A stretch of 64,000 nucleotides of DNA from CAVVSD01 sp963837655 (GCA_963837655.1 CAWIOK010000010.1:1-64000); one strand, 5' to 3'. Counted from the first letter of the stretch, positions 35,801-44,883 are shown. Program-made: numbers and translations. The notes: generated by a model not told the origin, from the sequence alone.

Positions 35801-36270
35801 CCGCGCACCCGGAGCGGCCGTTCGAGGCGGTCACGGTCGGGCGTGCGCGTTCGGGCGCACCGGACGGCGCGCGGATCACGGTGTCGCGCATCCGGGCGGT
35901 GGGGGCCGAGCGCGCTCGGGTCGGACTCGAGCGCATCGTGGACCTGTGGGACCGCGGCCTGCGCGAGCCTCTGCCGATCGCGTGCCTGACGTCGGCCGCG
36001 TACGCGGCGGCGGTCGAGGCGGGGCAGGACGCCGAGAAGGCCGCGCGCGGCGCCTGGGAGTCCGGCTGGGCGTTCCCGCGCGAGGACGCCGAGCCCGACC
36101 ATCAGCTGGTGTTCGGCGGCGTGCTGACGCTCGAGGAGCTCATGGCCGACCCACCGGCCGCCGGCGAGGCGGGCATCGGCTGGGACGACGCCGAGCTCAC
36201 GCGCTTCGGGCGCCTCTCGCGGCGTCTGTGGTCCGGGCTGCTGGTCAGCGAGGAGGTGCTGGACTCGTGA
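32836..36270 (+). CDS. recC: Exodeoxyribonuclease V gamma subunit (RecC)
   Basis: A 1144-residue RecC. The start LHVHRAERADGLVEALRDLL, VPTRGMERWLSQRM, LGIFGLTRLP, HACHGRARQVEVLRDAIL and LLGMDEGVFPRKSPRDGDDL are signature segments. RecC holds the complex together, lacks functional helicase motifs, and in the enterobacterial enzyme reads the Chi site. Length is close to the E. coli protein (1122). The stop overlaps the GTG of recB by four bases (GTGA), so recC-recB-recD is one operon. On the opposite strand an ORF of 1271 codons spans this gene but is a codon-bias artefact. Confidence 0.95.
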   Translation: MLHVHRAERADGLVEALRDLLAQPPDDPFAPEVVAVPTRGMERWLSQRMSDRLGASAGHADGVCANVEFPSPRRLVGDAVAIASGIDADTDPWLPERAVWPLLEVVEEQLAAPWLATLSHHLGGPGPNADPVRRARRLATLRHLAELFDRYALHRPEMVRAWAAGADDDGAGGVLHPAQRWQPELWRRLRARIAVPDIAARVDGACVRLREHPELLDLPPRLGIFGLTRLPAGHLQVLRAIADGRDVHLFLLHPSPGLWERIARAEHPPIVRRDRDPTADLPVSRLLASWGGDAREMQLVLGAAERVDHHHPVADAGATLLARIQADVHADREPPGPPLPRKADERPLVDAADRSIQVHACHGRARQVEVLRDAILHLLEDDPTLEPRDVIVMCPDIETFASLIQATFGAGEVAAEDDEADALPDDVRPPDLRVRLADRALRQTNPVLGVVARLVELAGERVTASQVLDLIDREPVRRRFDLDDDDVARIESWVSESGIRWGLDAEHRAPFKLDVLPAGTWSAGLDRVLVGVAMTEERQRLFEGVLPLDDVDSSDIELAGRFAELVDRLGAALDTLGTAGRIDAWLAGIAGAVDALTATGRRDAWQRAELDRILADVAREADASPAELALPEVRALLAERLQGRPTRANFRTGHLTICTLMPMRSVPHRVVCLLGMDEGVFPRKSPRDGDDLMLRAPHVGDRDPRSEDRQLLLDAVLSATDRLVITYTGNDERTNAQRPPAVPVNELLDVVDRTVRTDGDGGARDCVVVRHPLQPFDTRNFLPGALVGDRTWSFDPVTLQGARALEAERDPAAEFLPGPLPPRPPGLVELNDLVRFVERPARAFLRQRLDISVADYSDEVADALSVELDGLGEWGVGNRIVEGLLAGASIEDCERAEVARGALPPGRLALPVIARVRPVALEIANAAREVLGGDVQPGSVDGRVALDGGRGLGGTVAGVCGDMLRTVTYSRVSARHRLAVWVRLLALTAAHPERPFEAVTVGRARSGAPDGARITVSRIRAVGAERARVGLERIVDLWDRGLREPLPIACLTSAAYAAAVEAGQDAEKAARGAWESGWAFPREDAEPDHQLVFGGVLTLEELMADPPAAGEAGIGWDDAELTRFGRLSRRLWSGLLVSEEVLDS

Positions 36271-39200
36271 GCGACCTCGGCACCGCTGTCGCGCCGTTCG
36301 ACGTCTGCGGCCCGCTGCCCTCGGGCGTGACCGTGCTCGAGGCGAGCGCGGGGACGGGCAAGACGTATACGATCGCGGCGCTCGCGACCCGGTATGTCGC
36401 GGAGGGCACACCGCTGGACCGGCTGCTGCTCGTGACGTTCACGCGGATGGCCACCGGGGAGCTCCGTGAGCGCGTCTGGGAGCGCCTCGCCTCGGCCGAG
36501 GAGGGCCTGGCCCGCGCGATGGCGGGCGCGCCGCCCGGGACCGACACGCTCGTGAACCTGCTGGCGGACGGCCCGCTGGCGGAGGTCGCGGTGCGTCACC
36601 GGCGCCTGCAGCGGGCGCTGGCCGGGTTCGACGGCGCGACGATCGCCACGACGCACGGCTTCTGCCAGGAGGTCCTCGGGGGGCTGGGGATCGACGGCGA
36701 CGTCGAGCCCGACGCCGTCTTCGTCGAGGACGTCCGCGAGCTGCTCTCCGACGTCGTCGACGACCTCTACGTGCGCCGCTTCCACAGTCGTGACACACCG
36801 GACTTCGACCGCAAGGAGGCGATGCGGATCGCGGAGGCCGCCGTGGCGAACCCGGCGGCGCCGCTGGAACCGGCCAACGCGCCGGAGAACACGGTGGAGG
36901 CGATGCGCGTGCGGCTCGCCGAGGCGGTGCGCACCGAGCTCGAGCGGCGCAAGCGAGAGATGGGCGTCATGACCTACGACGACCTCCTCACGCGCCTGGA
37001 CGAGGCGCTGAAGAGCGACGCGGCGGCGGCGCGCCTGCGCGAGCGCTACAGCGTCGTGCTCGTCGACGAGTTCCAGGACACCGACCCCGTCCAGTGGGAC
37101 ATCATGCGCCGCGCGTTCGGCACCGGGGACGTGACGCTCGTGCTCATCGGCGACCCGAAGCAGGCGGTCTACGCCTTCCGGGGCGCCGACGTCTACGCCT
37201 ATCTGGAGGCCGCCCGCGCTGCCGCCACCCGCGCGACGCTCGCGGTCAACTGGCGCAGCGACCAGGGACTGCTGGACGCCTACGGCGCGCTGTTCGGCGA
37301 CGCCCGGCTCGGGCATGAGGGGATCGTCTACCTGCCCGTCGAGGCGGCGCCGGGCAACGTCACGCCGCGTCTCACCGGGGCGCCCGAGTCCGCCCCGCTG
37401 CGATCCGCGTCGTGCACCGTGACGACCCTGGCCTGAAGCGCACGCGCGGGGGCAGCGTGAGCAACGCGTCGGCGCGGGAGCACATCGCCTCCGACCTCGC
37501 GGCCGACCTCGCCGGGCTGCTGGCGTCCGAGGCGCAGATCGAGATCCGCGACGAGGCGGGCGAGCCGCTGCGCCACGAGCGCGTGCGCCCCGGCCACGTC
37601 GCGGTGCTCGTGCGCACGCACCGCAACGCCGCGCTCGTCCGCGACGCGCTGGAGGACGTCGGCATCCCCGCGGTGATCAACGGCGCCGGCAGCGTGTTCG
37701 GGACGACCCCCGCGCGCGACTGGCTGCGGCTGCTGGAGGCGCTGGAGCGGCCGTCCCACGCGCCGCGGGCCCGTGCCGCCGCGCTGACGCCGTTCCTGGG
37801 CTGGACGGCGCAGCGGCTCGCGTCCGCCGGCGAGGACGAGCTCGAGGAGCTGCACCGGCGGCTGCACGCCTGGGCGCGACTGCTGCGCACCCGCGGGGTC
37901 GCCGCGCTGGCGGAGACGGTGACGCTCGTCGAGGGGCTTCCCGAGCGGGTGCTGCGCACACAGGACGGCGAGCGTCGCCTGACCGACCTGCGCCACGTCG
38001 CCCAGCTGCTGCACGAGGCGGCGATGGCCGAGCAGGCGGGCGTCACGGCGCTCGCCGGGTGGCTGCGGCGCCAGATCGCCGACGCGGGCGACGACACGAC
38101 CGACGAGGAGCGCAGCAGGCGCCTGGAGTCCGACGCCGAGGCGGTCCAGGTCCTCACGATCCACCGCAGCAAGGGCCTGGAGTTCCCGATCGTGCTGTTC
38201 CCGTACCTCTGGGAACCGGGGTACATCCCGCGCGATCCCCAGCCGATCTTCTTCCATGATCCGTCGCGGGACGACAAGCGGGTCGTCGACGTCGGCATGG
38301 GCGGCGTGGACTTCGCCGAGCACCGCCGCCAGCACGAGGCCGAGCAGCGAGGGGAGGACCTGCGGCTGGCGTATGTCGCGCTGACCCGCGCGCAGCATCA
38401 GGCCGTCGTCTGGTGGGCGGGGTCGTGGGACAGTCGCAACTCCGCGCTCGGCCGGCTGGTGTTCAGCCACGGGCCCGACGGGACGATCCCGCCGAAGGGC
38501 GCCACGACCCCGAGCGACGCCGCGGCGACGGCCAGGTTCGAGGAGCTCGCGGCGCTGGCGCCGGGGTGCATCAGCGTCGAGCACGCCGCGCCCGGCGCGC
38601 AGGCGGCGTGGGCCGACCCGCGACCTGCGACGGCGGAGCTCGTCGCGGCGCGCTTCGACCGCATCCTGGACTGGGGCTGGCGGCGGACCTCCTACAGCGA
38701 CATCACGGCGGGCGCGTACGAGGCGCACGACGCCCGTGTGGCAAGCGAGCCCGAGGAGCACCTCGTCACCGACGAGGGAGACGTTGCCGGCCCGCCACCG
38801 GTCGTGCAGGACGGCGCCGACGAGCCGGCGCTGCGCGCGGTGCCCTCGCTGCTGGCCGACATGCCGTCGGGCGTGCACGTCGGGACGTTCGTGCACCGCG
38901 TCTTCGAGGCGACCGACTTCGCCACGACGGACCTGGAGGCCGAGCTCGGGCGGCGGATCGATGAGGTGCAGGCCCGCAGGGCGGTGGAGGTGGGCGAGCG
39001 CGCGGTCGTGCTCGACGGGCTCGGCGCCGTGATCGAGACGCCGCTGGGCCCGCTGCTGGGCGGCGCGCGGCTGCGCGACGTCGCGCGGGCCGACCGTCTG
39101 GACGAGCTGGACTTCGAGCTGCCGCTGGCGGGCGGGGACGTGCCGTCGGGCCGGGTCGACCTCTCGGCGATCGGCGCCGTGCTGCGCGATGACCCCGACC

Positions 39201-39637
39201 TCGCCGGCTACGCCGAGCGCCTCGAGGACCCAGCGCTGCGCAGCCGCTTCCGGGGCTACCTGACGGGCAGCGTCGACCTCGTGGTCCGGCGTGGCGACCG
39301 ATACGCCGTCGTCGACTACAAGACGAACTGGCTCGGCGCGCCCGGCGAGGATCTGAGCGCCTGGCACTACCGCCCCGGCGTGCTGGCCGAGGAGATGCGC
39401 CGGTCGCACTACGTGCTGCAGGCCCTGCTCTACACGGTCGTGCTGCACCGCTTCCTGCGCTGGCGCCTGCCCGGCTACGACCCCGAGCGCAACCTCGCGG
39501 GCGTGCTGTACCTCTTCCTGCGCGGCATGGTGGGACCCGACACGCCGGTGGTGGGCGACGCGCCGTGCGGTGTGTTCGCGTGGCGCCCCGCGGCCGCGCT
39601 GGTGACCCGGCTGAGCGACGTCCTGGACGCCAGATGA
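36267..39637 (+). pseudogene. recB: Exodeoxyribonuclease V beta subunit (RecB), interrupted by a frameshift
   Basis: Across two frames this is a RecB of about 1123 residues: Walker A in EASAGTGKTYTIAALATRY (start), VDEFQDTDPVQWDIM, the helicase motifs TIHRSKGLEFPIVL and ALTRAQHQAVVWW, and the nuclease motif YAVVDYKTNWLG near the end. The first frame ends at 37436 after other-frame residues; the second reads IRVVHRDDPGLKR onward. One base missing at about 37401-37402 explains the change and the 3n+2 length. If real, the cell would lack RecB nuclease and half of the helicase, while recC and recD stay intact, which favours a sequence error. The stop overlaps recD by four bases (ATGA). Confidence 0.9.
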
Positions 39638-41454
39638 GCCTCGCGGAGACCGATCCCTTCGCCCCCGGCATCGCGCTGCGCGCGCCCGGGCTACTGCGCG
39701 CGTTCAACGAGGCGGGCGTGCTGAGTGCTGCGGACGTCCACGTCGCGCTGCGCCTGAGCCGGCTGGCCGGGGAGGACGATCCAGAGGTCGCGCTCGCCGC
39801 GGCGCTCGCGGTGCGCGGGCCGCGCATGGGGCACGTGCACGTCGACCTGGCGACCGCTCGGGAGACCGCCGCGGTGGACGAGGACGAGGACGTCGACGTG
39901 GCGGGGCTGCCGTGGCCGGAGCCCGCCGCGTGGGAGCGGCGCCTCGCGCGCAGCAGGCTCGTCGCGGTCGGCGAGGACGCCCCGGCCAGCCGGCCGCTGC
40001 GGCTCGTCGACGGCGCGCTGTACCTCGATCGCTACTGGCGCGAGGAGCGCGCGGTCGCTGCCGACCTGCGTGAGCTCGCCGCAGCACCCGTGCCCGGCGT
40101 CGACGAGGCGCTGCTCGACGAGGGCGTCGGGCGCCTGTTCTCGGATGACCCCACCGGGCTGCAGGCGCGGGCGGGCCGGTCGGCGGTCACGCGACGCTTC
40201 ACGGTGGTGGCGGGTGGTCCCGGCACGGGCAAGACGACGACCGTCGCCCGCATCGTCGCGCTGCTGGCCGAGCAGGCCCGCGCGGCGGGGGCGCCGCCGC
40301 CGCTCGTCGCGCTGGCGGCGCCGACTGGCAAGGCACAGGCCCGGTTGGAGGAGGCCGTCCACGGGCAGGCGGTCGCCCTCGATGTCGACGAGTCGATCCG
40401 CGATGGGCTGCTCGAGCTGCACGCGTCGACGCTGCACCGGCTGCTGGGCTGGCGGCCCGACAGCAACAGCCGGTTCCGCCACGAGCGCGCCAACCGCCTT
40501 CCGCACGACGTCGTGATCGTCGACGAGACGTCGATGGTCTCGCTGACGCTCATGTCGCGGCTCGTCGAGGCGGTCCGCCCCGATGCGCGGCTCGTCCTCG
40601 TCGGCGATCCCGGCCAGCTCACGTCGATCGAGGCCGGGGCGGTGCTCGGCGACATCGTCGGCGCAGGGGACGAGCGGGCGGGGATCGTCGTGCTCGACCA
40701 GGTGCACCGCTACGGCCGCGGGATCGCCACCGTCGCGGAGGCGATCCGCCGGGGCGACGCCGACGCGGCCGTGGTGGCCCTGCGCTCCTCGGAGGACGTG
40801 ACCTGGATCGAGGCCGACGTGACCGACGGCGACGCCGAGGAGCTCGCGCCGCTGCGCCGCGCGGCGGTCGACGCGGCGCACGCGGTCATCGACGCTGCGC
40901 GGGCCGGCGACGCCGCCGGGGCGATCACACGGCTCGGGGCGTTCCGGCTGCTGTGCGCGCATCGCCTCGGCGCGCACGGGGTCGCGACGTGGATGGACCG
41001 CATCGAGCGCTGGCTCGCGGCCGAGATCGGCGGCTTCGGCGGCGAGGGTCGCTGGTACGCGGGACGTCCGCTGCTGGTGACCGAGAACGACTACGGCCTG
41101 CGGCTCTACAACGGCGACACGGGCGTCGTCGTCGCGACCGGGCCGGGGAGGGTCACGGCCGCGTTCGAGCGACGCGGCGAGGTCGTCGAGTACAGCCCGG
41201 CGCGCCTCGGCGCCGTGGAGACCGTGCACGCCATGACCGTCCACAAGAGCCAGGGGTCGCAGTTCGGGACCGCGGCCGTGCTGCTGCCCGAGCCGACGTC
41301 GCAGATCCTCACGCGCGAGCTGCTGTACACCGCGGTGACGCGTGCCGAGGACCACCTCATCGTCGCCGGGGGCGAGGACGCGGTGCGCGCGGCGGTCGCG
41401 CGGCCCGTGGCCCGGGCGTCAGGGCTCGGTTGGCGGCTGTGGGGAGAGACGTGA
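39634..41454 (+). CDS. recD: Exodeoxyribonuclease V alpha subunit (RecD helicase)
   Basis: A 606-residue superfamily 1B 5'-to-3' helicase. The N-terminal domain that contacts RecC fills the first 180 residues; Walker A is VAGGPGTGKTTTVARI (Lys 200), then APTGKAQARL, Walker B VVIVDETSMVSL, LVGDPGQLTSIEAGAVLGDI and the final motif HAMTVHKSQGSQF with LLYTAVTRAEDHLIVAG. All motifs look intact. The length is close to E. coli RecD (608). The ATG overlaps the recB stop. Immediately after its stop come the remains of a DedA-type gene. Confidence 0.95.
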   Translation: MSLAETDPFAPGIALRAPGLLRAFNEAGVLSAADVHVALRLSRLAGEDDPEVALAAALAVRGPRMGHVHVDLATARETAAVDEDEDVDVAGLPWPEPAAWERRLARSRLVAVGEDAPASRPLRLVDGALYLDRYWREERAVAADLRELAAAPVPGVDEALLDEGVGRLFSDDPTGLQARAGRSAVTRRFTVVAGGPGTGKTTTVARIVALLAEQARAAGAPPPLVALAAPTGKAQARLEEAVHGQAVALDVDESIRDGLLELHASTLHRLLGWRPDSNSRFRHERANRLPHDVVIVDETSMVSLTLMSRLVEAVRPDARLVLVGDPGQLTSIEAGAVLGDIVGAGDERAGIVVLDQVHRYGRGIATVAEAIRRGDADAAVVALRSSEDVTWIEADVTDGDAEELAPLRRAAVDAAHAVIDAARAGDAAGAITRLGAFRLLCAHRLGAHGVATWMDRIERWLAAEIGGFGGEGRWYAGRPLLVTENDYGLRLYNGDTGVVVATGPGRVTAAFERRGEVVEYSPARLGAVETVHAMTVHKSQGSQFGTAAVLLPEPTSQILTRELLYTAVTRAEDHLIVAGGEDAVRAAVARPVARASGLGWRLWGET

Positions 41455-41718
41455 TCCTCACGAGCACGGCCGGATCGGTCGTCGGGGCGATGCTCCTCTA
41501 CGAGGCGGCACGCCAAGGCGGGCGCGCTGACGCTCGTCGGCTCAGCCGTCCGGAACACCGTCCTGGTGACCGTCGGCTATCTGTTGGGCTCGCAGTGGGA
41601 GCGCGTCGCCGATGTCATCGGTCCGCTCTCCAAGCCACTCGTCACGGTCGCCGTGATCGGCGTGGGCGGGTGGCTGCTGTGGCACGGCCTGCGGGCGCGC
41701 CGGGCGCGCACGGAATGA
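41451..41718 (+). pseudogene. Remnant of a DedA-family membrane protein gene
   Basis: Two pieces of a DedA protein are joined out of frame. The first (ILTSTAGSVVGAMLLYEAAR, from 41451) is the middle GS-x2-G-x3-LY segment; the second (LTLVGSAVRNTVLVTVGYLL, then GSQWERVADVIGPLSK and a last hydrophobic helix) is the C-terminal part, in another frame to the stop at 41718. About 80 residues between them and the whole N-terminus are missing. The junction lies near 41515-41524. The first piece overlaps the recD stop. This is a true deletion remnant, not a single-base error. Confidence 0.72.
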
Positions 41719-41738
41719 TGCAGGCCGGAAAACGAGTG

Positions 41739-41761
41739 CGGCGCGGCTGTCAGCCGCGCCG
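41739..41761. terminator. Bidirectional hairpin between DedA remnant and cold-shock gene
   Basis: CGGCGCGGCT (41739-41748) and AGCCGCGCCG (41752-41761) pair perfectly over 10 bases around a GTC loop. It lies 12 bases after the cold-shock gene stop on the minus strand, where the following sequence contains TTTT, as in an intrinsic terminator; it can also end transcripts from the rec operon. Confidence 0.75.
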
Positions 41762-41772
41762 CGATGCGTCTC

Positions 41773-41976
41773 TTAGAGCGCCGTGACGTTGACGGCCTTG
41801 GGGCCCTTGTCCCCGGCCTCAGCGTCATAGGAGACCTTCGCGCCCTCGGGCAGCGACTTGAATCCCGTGGCGTTGATGCCGGTGTGATGGACGAAGAGGT
41901 CCTTGCCGCCCTCGTCCGGGGTGACGAAGCCGAAGCCCTTGTCGTCGTTGAACCACTTGACGGTTCCTGTGGCCAT
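41773..41976 (-). CDS. Cold-shock domain protein
   Basis: A 67-residue CspA-family RNA chaperone. The RNA-binding motifs are complete: GTVKWFNDDKGFGFVTPDEG (RNP1) and KDLFVHHTGI (RNP2). It binds single-stranded RNA or DNA and can melt RNA structure in the cytoplasm. AGGAGAG sits eight bases upstream of the ATG, and a 142-base untranscribed or leader stretch separates it from the next gene, long enough for the structured 5' leader typical of csp genes. A strong hairpin follows its stop. Confidence 0.95.
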   Translation of the reverse strand: MATGTVKWFNDDKGFGFVTPDEGGKDLFVHHTGINATGFKSLPEGAKVSYDAEAGDKGPKAVNVTAL

Positions 41977-42118
41977 GCGTGTGCTCTCCTGCGATCTGTG
42001 AACTAGCGAGCGCGGGAGACGCCTGATGGCGACGACTGCGGGACGCTGAACACTACTTACGCCGAACCTTGTGTCCGGCGCCTTCCCTGCCAACTGTAGC
42101 GCCGGCGCCAACTTGGCG

Positions 42119-42304
42119 TCAGAGACGGTTGGAGATCAGGGCCTCACGCTGGTCGCTGAGGTTCGCCTGCTCCCGCAGCAGATCGAGCCGCTTCGGGCTC
42201 CCTGGCTGCTGCTTGTCGATCGCTTGATCGAGTCGGAGCATCTTCTCGGTCAGGCGGCGGCGGGCCGCAACCGATCTGTCCGATTCTGGCTTCGGAACCA
42301 TCAT
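42119..42304 (-). CDS. Small charged helical protein, unknown
   Basis: A 61-residue protein that starts MMVPKPESDRSVAARRRL and continues as a charged helix (TEKMLRLDQAIDKQ, LDLLREQANLSDQREALI). No membrane segment, Cys or known motif is visible. Upstream is AAAGGA at a suitable distance. I do not recognise a family. It lies upstream of the cold-shock gene on the same strand and could share its transcript. Confidence 0.45.
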   Translation of the reverse strand: MMVPKPESDRSVAARRRLTEKMLRLDQAIDKQQPGSPKRLDLLREQANLSDQREALISNRL

Positions 42305-42462
42305 GCGTCCTTTCCGAACGTCCGCTCGGACGCTCGTCGGAGGTGGGGCGCCGACGGGCACGCTCCCACGCGCATTCTATGCGGTGGAGCGGCGTCGGGA
42401 TTCTGGACACCGCGGGCCGACCGATAGGCTGGGGTCCTGGACGTCGAGAGAAAGGGTCGGTC

Positions 42463-42678
42463 ATGACCCGAAGCTGCTGCCCATCCTGCCGGTTGCGTTT
42501 CACGAACGCCGCGGCAGCCGTCCTGGTCGCGTGTCCCGCATGCGGCGACGACCTGCACCAGGTCGGGGACATCGTGGAGCTCGTCGGCTATCGCCTCTCG
42601 ACCGACTCGCCCGAGGCCCAGATCATGGCTGCGGCCGTGGCCGTCTCGCTGCGCAACCCGCTCGACGTCACTCCTTGA
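42463..42678 (+). CDS. Small zinc-ribbon-like protein
   Basis: A 71-residue protein with CCPSCRLRF near its start and ACPACGDDL at about residue 24, two C-x2-C knuckles that together can bind one zinc. The rest is a short helical tail (EAQIMAAAVAVSLRNPL). Its role is not known; small ribbons of this kind often serve as adapters. AAAGGG lies 8 bases before the ATG. Its stop overlaps a possible TTG start of the next small ORF. Confidence 0.65.
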   Translation: MTRSCCPSCRLRFTNAAAAVLVACPACGDDLHQVGDIVELVGYRLSTDSPEAQIMAAAVAVSLRNPLDVTP

Positions 42679-42860
42679 GCGATCGCCACCTCCGCCTCCT
42701 ACGCGCTGTCGCCAAGCGGCGCAAGGACGAGGTCGACAGCCACGACGAGGTGAAGGAGGGCGCCGGGACCCGGGGGCGGCAGCTCGAGCGCGTCGCGGCA
42801 CGCACGAAGGCCCGCTTCAACGCGTCGCAGTCGCGCCGCCGGCGGTCCTCGGACACGTAG
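42675..42860 (+). CDS. Possible small basic protein
   Basis: A 61-codon reading frame from TTG 42675, overlapping the stop of the zinc-ribbon gene as TTGA, encodes a very basic helical peptide (LRLLRAVAKRRKDEVDSHDE, later FNASQSRRRRSSDT). Its coupling to the upstream stop and its charge pattern make it possible, but high-GC DNA gives such frames by chance and I recognise no family. It is the only candidate in the 245 bases between the zinc-ribbon gene and the DUF899 gene. Confidence 0.35.
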   Translation: MSDRHLRLLRAVAKRRKDEVDSHDEVKEGAGTRGRQLERVAARTKARFNASQSRRRRSSDT

Positions 42861-42923
42861 CCGCAGATGAGTCCGGCGCTTGTCGGTCGTCTGTAGCCAG
42901 ACACCCGACGAGAGGAGCCGCGC

Positions 42924-43670
42924 ATGAGCCTTCCCGAGATCGTCAGCAGGGAGGAGTGGCTCGCCGCCCGGACCGAGCTGCTCGCGGAGGAGAAGCGCAT
43001 GACCCGGCAGCGCGACGCGCTCACGAGTCGTCGCCGCGAGCTGCCGATGGTCGAGATCGACAAGGACTACCGGTTCGAGGGCACCGACGGCCCGGCGAGC
43101 CTCGCCGACCTCTTCGAGGGGCGCCGGCAGCTCATCGTCGGGCACTTCATGTTCGGCCCGGAGTGGGAGGACGGCTGCCCCAGCTGCACCGCCGGCGCGG
43201 ACAACGTCTCCGACGGCATGCGCCGCCAGCTGGAGGTCCGCGACACCACCTTCGCCTACGTCTCCCGCGCGCCGATCGACAAGCTCGACCGCTACAAGGC
43301 CAAGCGGGGCTGGACGTTCCCGTGGTACTCCTCGTTCGGCAGCGACTTCAACCTCGACTTCGGCGTCACGCTCGACGAGTCGGTCGCGCCACTCGCCTAC
43401 AACTACAGGTCGCGCGAGGAGCACGAGGCCGCCGGCACCGGCTACTACTTCGAGGGCGACCAGCCGATGGAGCAGCCGGGCCTGAGCTGCTTCCTGCGGG
43501 TCGAGGACCGCGTCTTCCACACGTACTCGTCCTTCGGGCGCGGCGGGGAGTGGACGGGCGGCTCCTACGCCTTCCTCGACCTCACCGCGTTGGGCCGCCA
43601 GGAGGAATGGGAGGAGCCGAAAGGCCGCGCGGAGAGCGCCCGGGAGGCCGCCCCGAACTTCCTGACGTGA
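42924..43670 (+). CDS. DUF899 family thioredoxin-fold protein
   Basis: A 248-residue soluble protein of the DUF899 (AhpC/TSA-like) family. It shows VSREEWLAARTELLAEEK at the start, DYRFEGTDGPASLADLFEGR, then LIVGHFMFGPEWEDGCPSC with a Cys-x-x-Cys pair, and SSFGSDFNLDFGV. The thioredoxin-like fold suggests a redox role, but the family is not biochemically settled. The ribosome site GAGAGGAG precedes the ATG. It converges with the CoA-transferase gene, one base apart. Confidence 0.9.
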   Translation: MSLPEIVSREEWLAARTELLAEEKRMTRQRDALTSRRRELPMVEIDKDYRFEGTDGPASLADLFEGRRQLIVGHFMFGPEWEDGCPSCTAGADNVSDGMRRQLEVRDTTFAYVSRAPIDKLDRYKAKRGWTFPWYSSFGSDFNLDFGVTLDESVAPLAYNYRSREEHEAAGTGYYFEGDQPMEQPGLSCFLRVEDRVFHTYSSFGRGGEWTGGSYAFLDLTALGRQEEWEEPKGRAESAREAAPNFLT

Positions 43671-43671
43671 C

Positions 43672-44883
43672 CTACCGGGCGAGCTGCTTGCCGAACGCGC
43701 CCGCGTCGCGCAGCGCCGCGGTCTGCTCGGCGCTGTAGCCGCAGACGTCGCTCAGGATGTCCTCGGTGTGCTCGCCGAGGAACGGCGCGCGGGTGGGCAC
43801 GGGCAGCTCACCGCTGAGGCGCAGCGGGGTGGCGGCCTGGCGGACCGTGCCGAGGTTCGGGTGCTCGTACTGCACGACGCCGTCGCGAGCGAGCGTCTGG
43901 CGATCCTCGAGCGCCTCGGCCACGTCGTTCACGCGGCCCACGGGGACGCCCGCGTCGACGAGCAGGGTGACCCAGTGGTCGGAGGGCCGGGAGGCGAAGA
44001 CCGCGTCGAGGTCGGCGAGGAGCACATCGCGGTGGTCGTCGCGGCCGGCGAAGCTCGCGTAGCGGGGATCCTCGAGCAGGTCGGGGCGCTCGATCGCCAC
44101 GCACAGGTCCCGCCAGAAGCGCTCCTTGCCCGCGGCGATCGTGATGTGGCCGTCGGCGGTGGCGAACGCCTGGAAGGGGACGATGGAGGGGTGCGCGCTG
44201 TTGGCCCGCCGCGGCGTGATGTGCCCGTGGGTGGCGGCCCACGTCCCGACGTACATGAGCTCGGACAGCGCCGTCTCGAACAGCGACACGTCCGCGTCGC
44301 AGCCGACGCCGTCGCGCTGGGCGCGATGGATGCCGGCCAGCATCGCGATCGCGGCGACGTAGCCGCCGGAGAGGTCCACGAGCGACAGGCCGCTCTTCGT
44401 GGGTGGGCCGTCGGGATCGCCGGTGAGGCTCATCCAGCCCGCCATGGCCTGGATGATGTAGTCGTAGCCGGCCTCCCTGGAGCGCGGGCCGGTCATCCCG
44501 AACCCGCTCAGCGACACGCACACGATGCGCGGGTTGACCTCGCGCAGCGCGTCGTAGGTGAGGCCCAGCTTGCCCGGGCCGTCGCCACGCAGGTTGGAGA
44601 AGACGGCGTCCGAGCCGCGGACGAGGTCGTGGAAGGTCGCGCGCCCCTGCTCGTTGCGCAGGTCCAGCGCGAGGCTCTTCTTGCCGCGGTTGAACGTCTC
44701 GAAGAACAGCGAGTCCTCGCCCTCCTGGAAGGGAGGCACGTACCGACCGACGTCGCCGGCCGCGCCGGGGTCCTCGATCTTGATGATCTCCGCACCCAGG
44801 TCGGCCAGCTGGAGCGTCGCCCAAGGGCCCGCGCCGAACTGCTCGACCGCGAGGACGCGGACTCCCTGCAGAGGCATCGCCAT
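43672..44883 (-). CDS. CaiB/BaiF family (class III) CoA transferase
   Basis: A 403-residue class III CoA transferase. The N-terminal segment LQGVRVLAVEQFGAGPWAT, the nucleotide contact region IKIEDPGAAGD, and Asp 170 in SGLSLVDLSGG, which aligns with the catalytic Asp 169 of formyl-CoA transferase, are present. It moves CoA from one carboxylic acid to another, activating a substrate for beta-oxidation-type steps. It is divergent from the PrpD-like gene, with 62 bases between, and belongs to the catabolic cluster that runs to 54 kb. Substrate unknown. Confidence 0.92.
   Translation of the reverse strand: MAMPLQGVRVLAVEQFGAGPWATLQLADLGAEIIKIEDPGAAGDVGRYVPPFQEGEDSLFFETFNRGKKSLALDLRNEQGRATFHDLVRGSDAVFSNLRGDGPGKLGLTYDALREVNPRIVCVSLSGFGMTGPRSREAGYDYIIQAMAGWMSLTGDPDGPPTKSGLSLVDLSGGYVAAIAMLAGIHRAQRDGVGCDADVSLFETALSELMYVGTWAATHGHITPRRANSAHPSIVPFQAFATADGHITIAAGKERFWRDLCVAIERPDLLEDPRYASFAGRDDHRDVLLADLDAVFASRPSDHWVTLLVDAGVPVGRVNDVAEALEDRQTLARDGVVQYEHPNLGTVRQAATPLRLSGELPVPTRAPFLGEHTEDILSDVCGYSAEQTAALRDAGAFGKQLAR

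Noticed and set aside
32596..36411. A 1271-codon open frame on the minus strand opposite recC
   Set aside because: Its translation is low-complexity, rich in Arg, Ala, Asp and His, with no domain, and it mirrors the recC codon bias. It is an artefact of high GC.
31553..41718. Integrated mobile element carrying recCBD
   Set aside because: There are gene remnants at both sides but no integrase, transposase, tRNA or direct repeats, so insertion by a mobile element is not supported.
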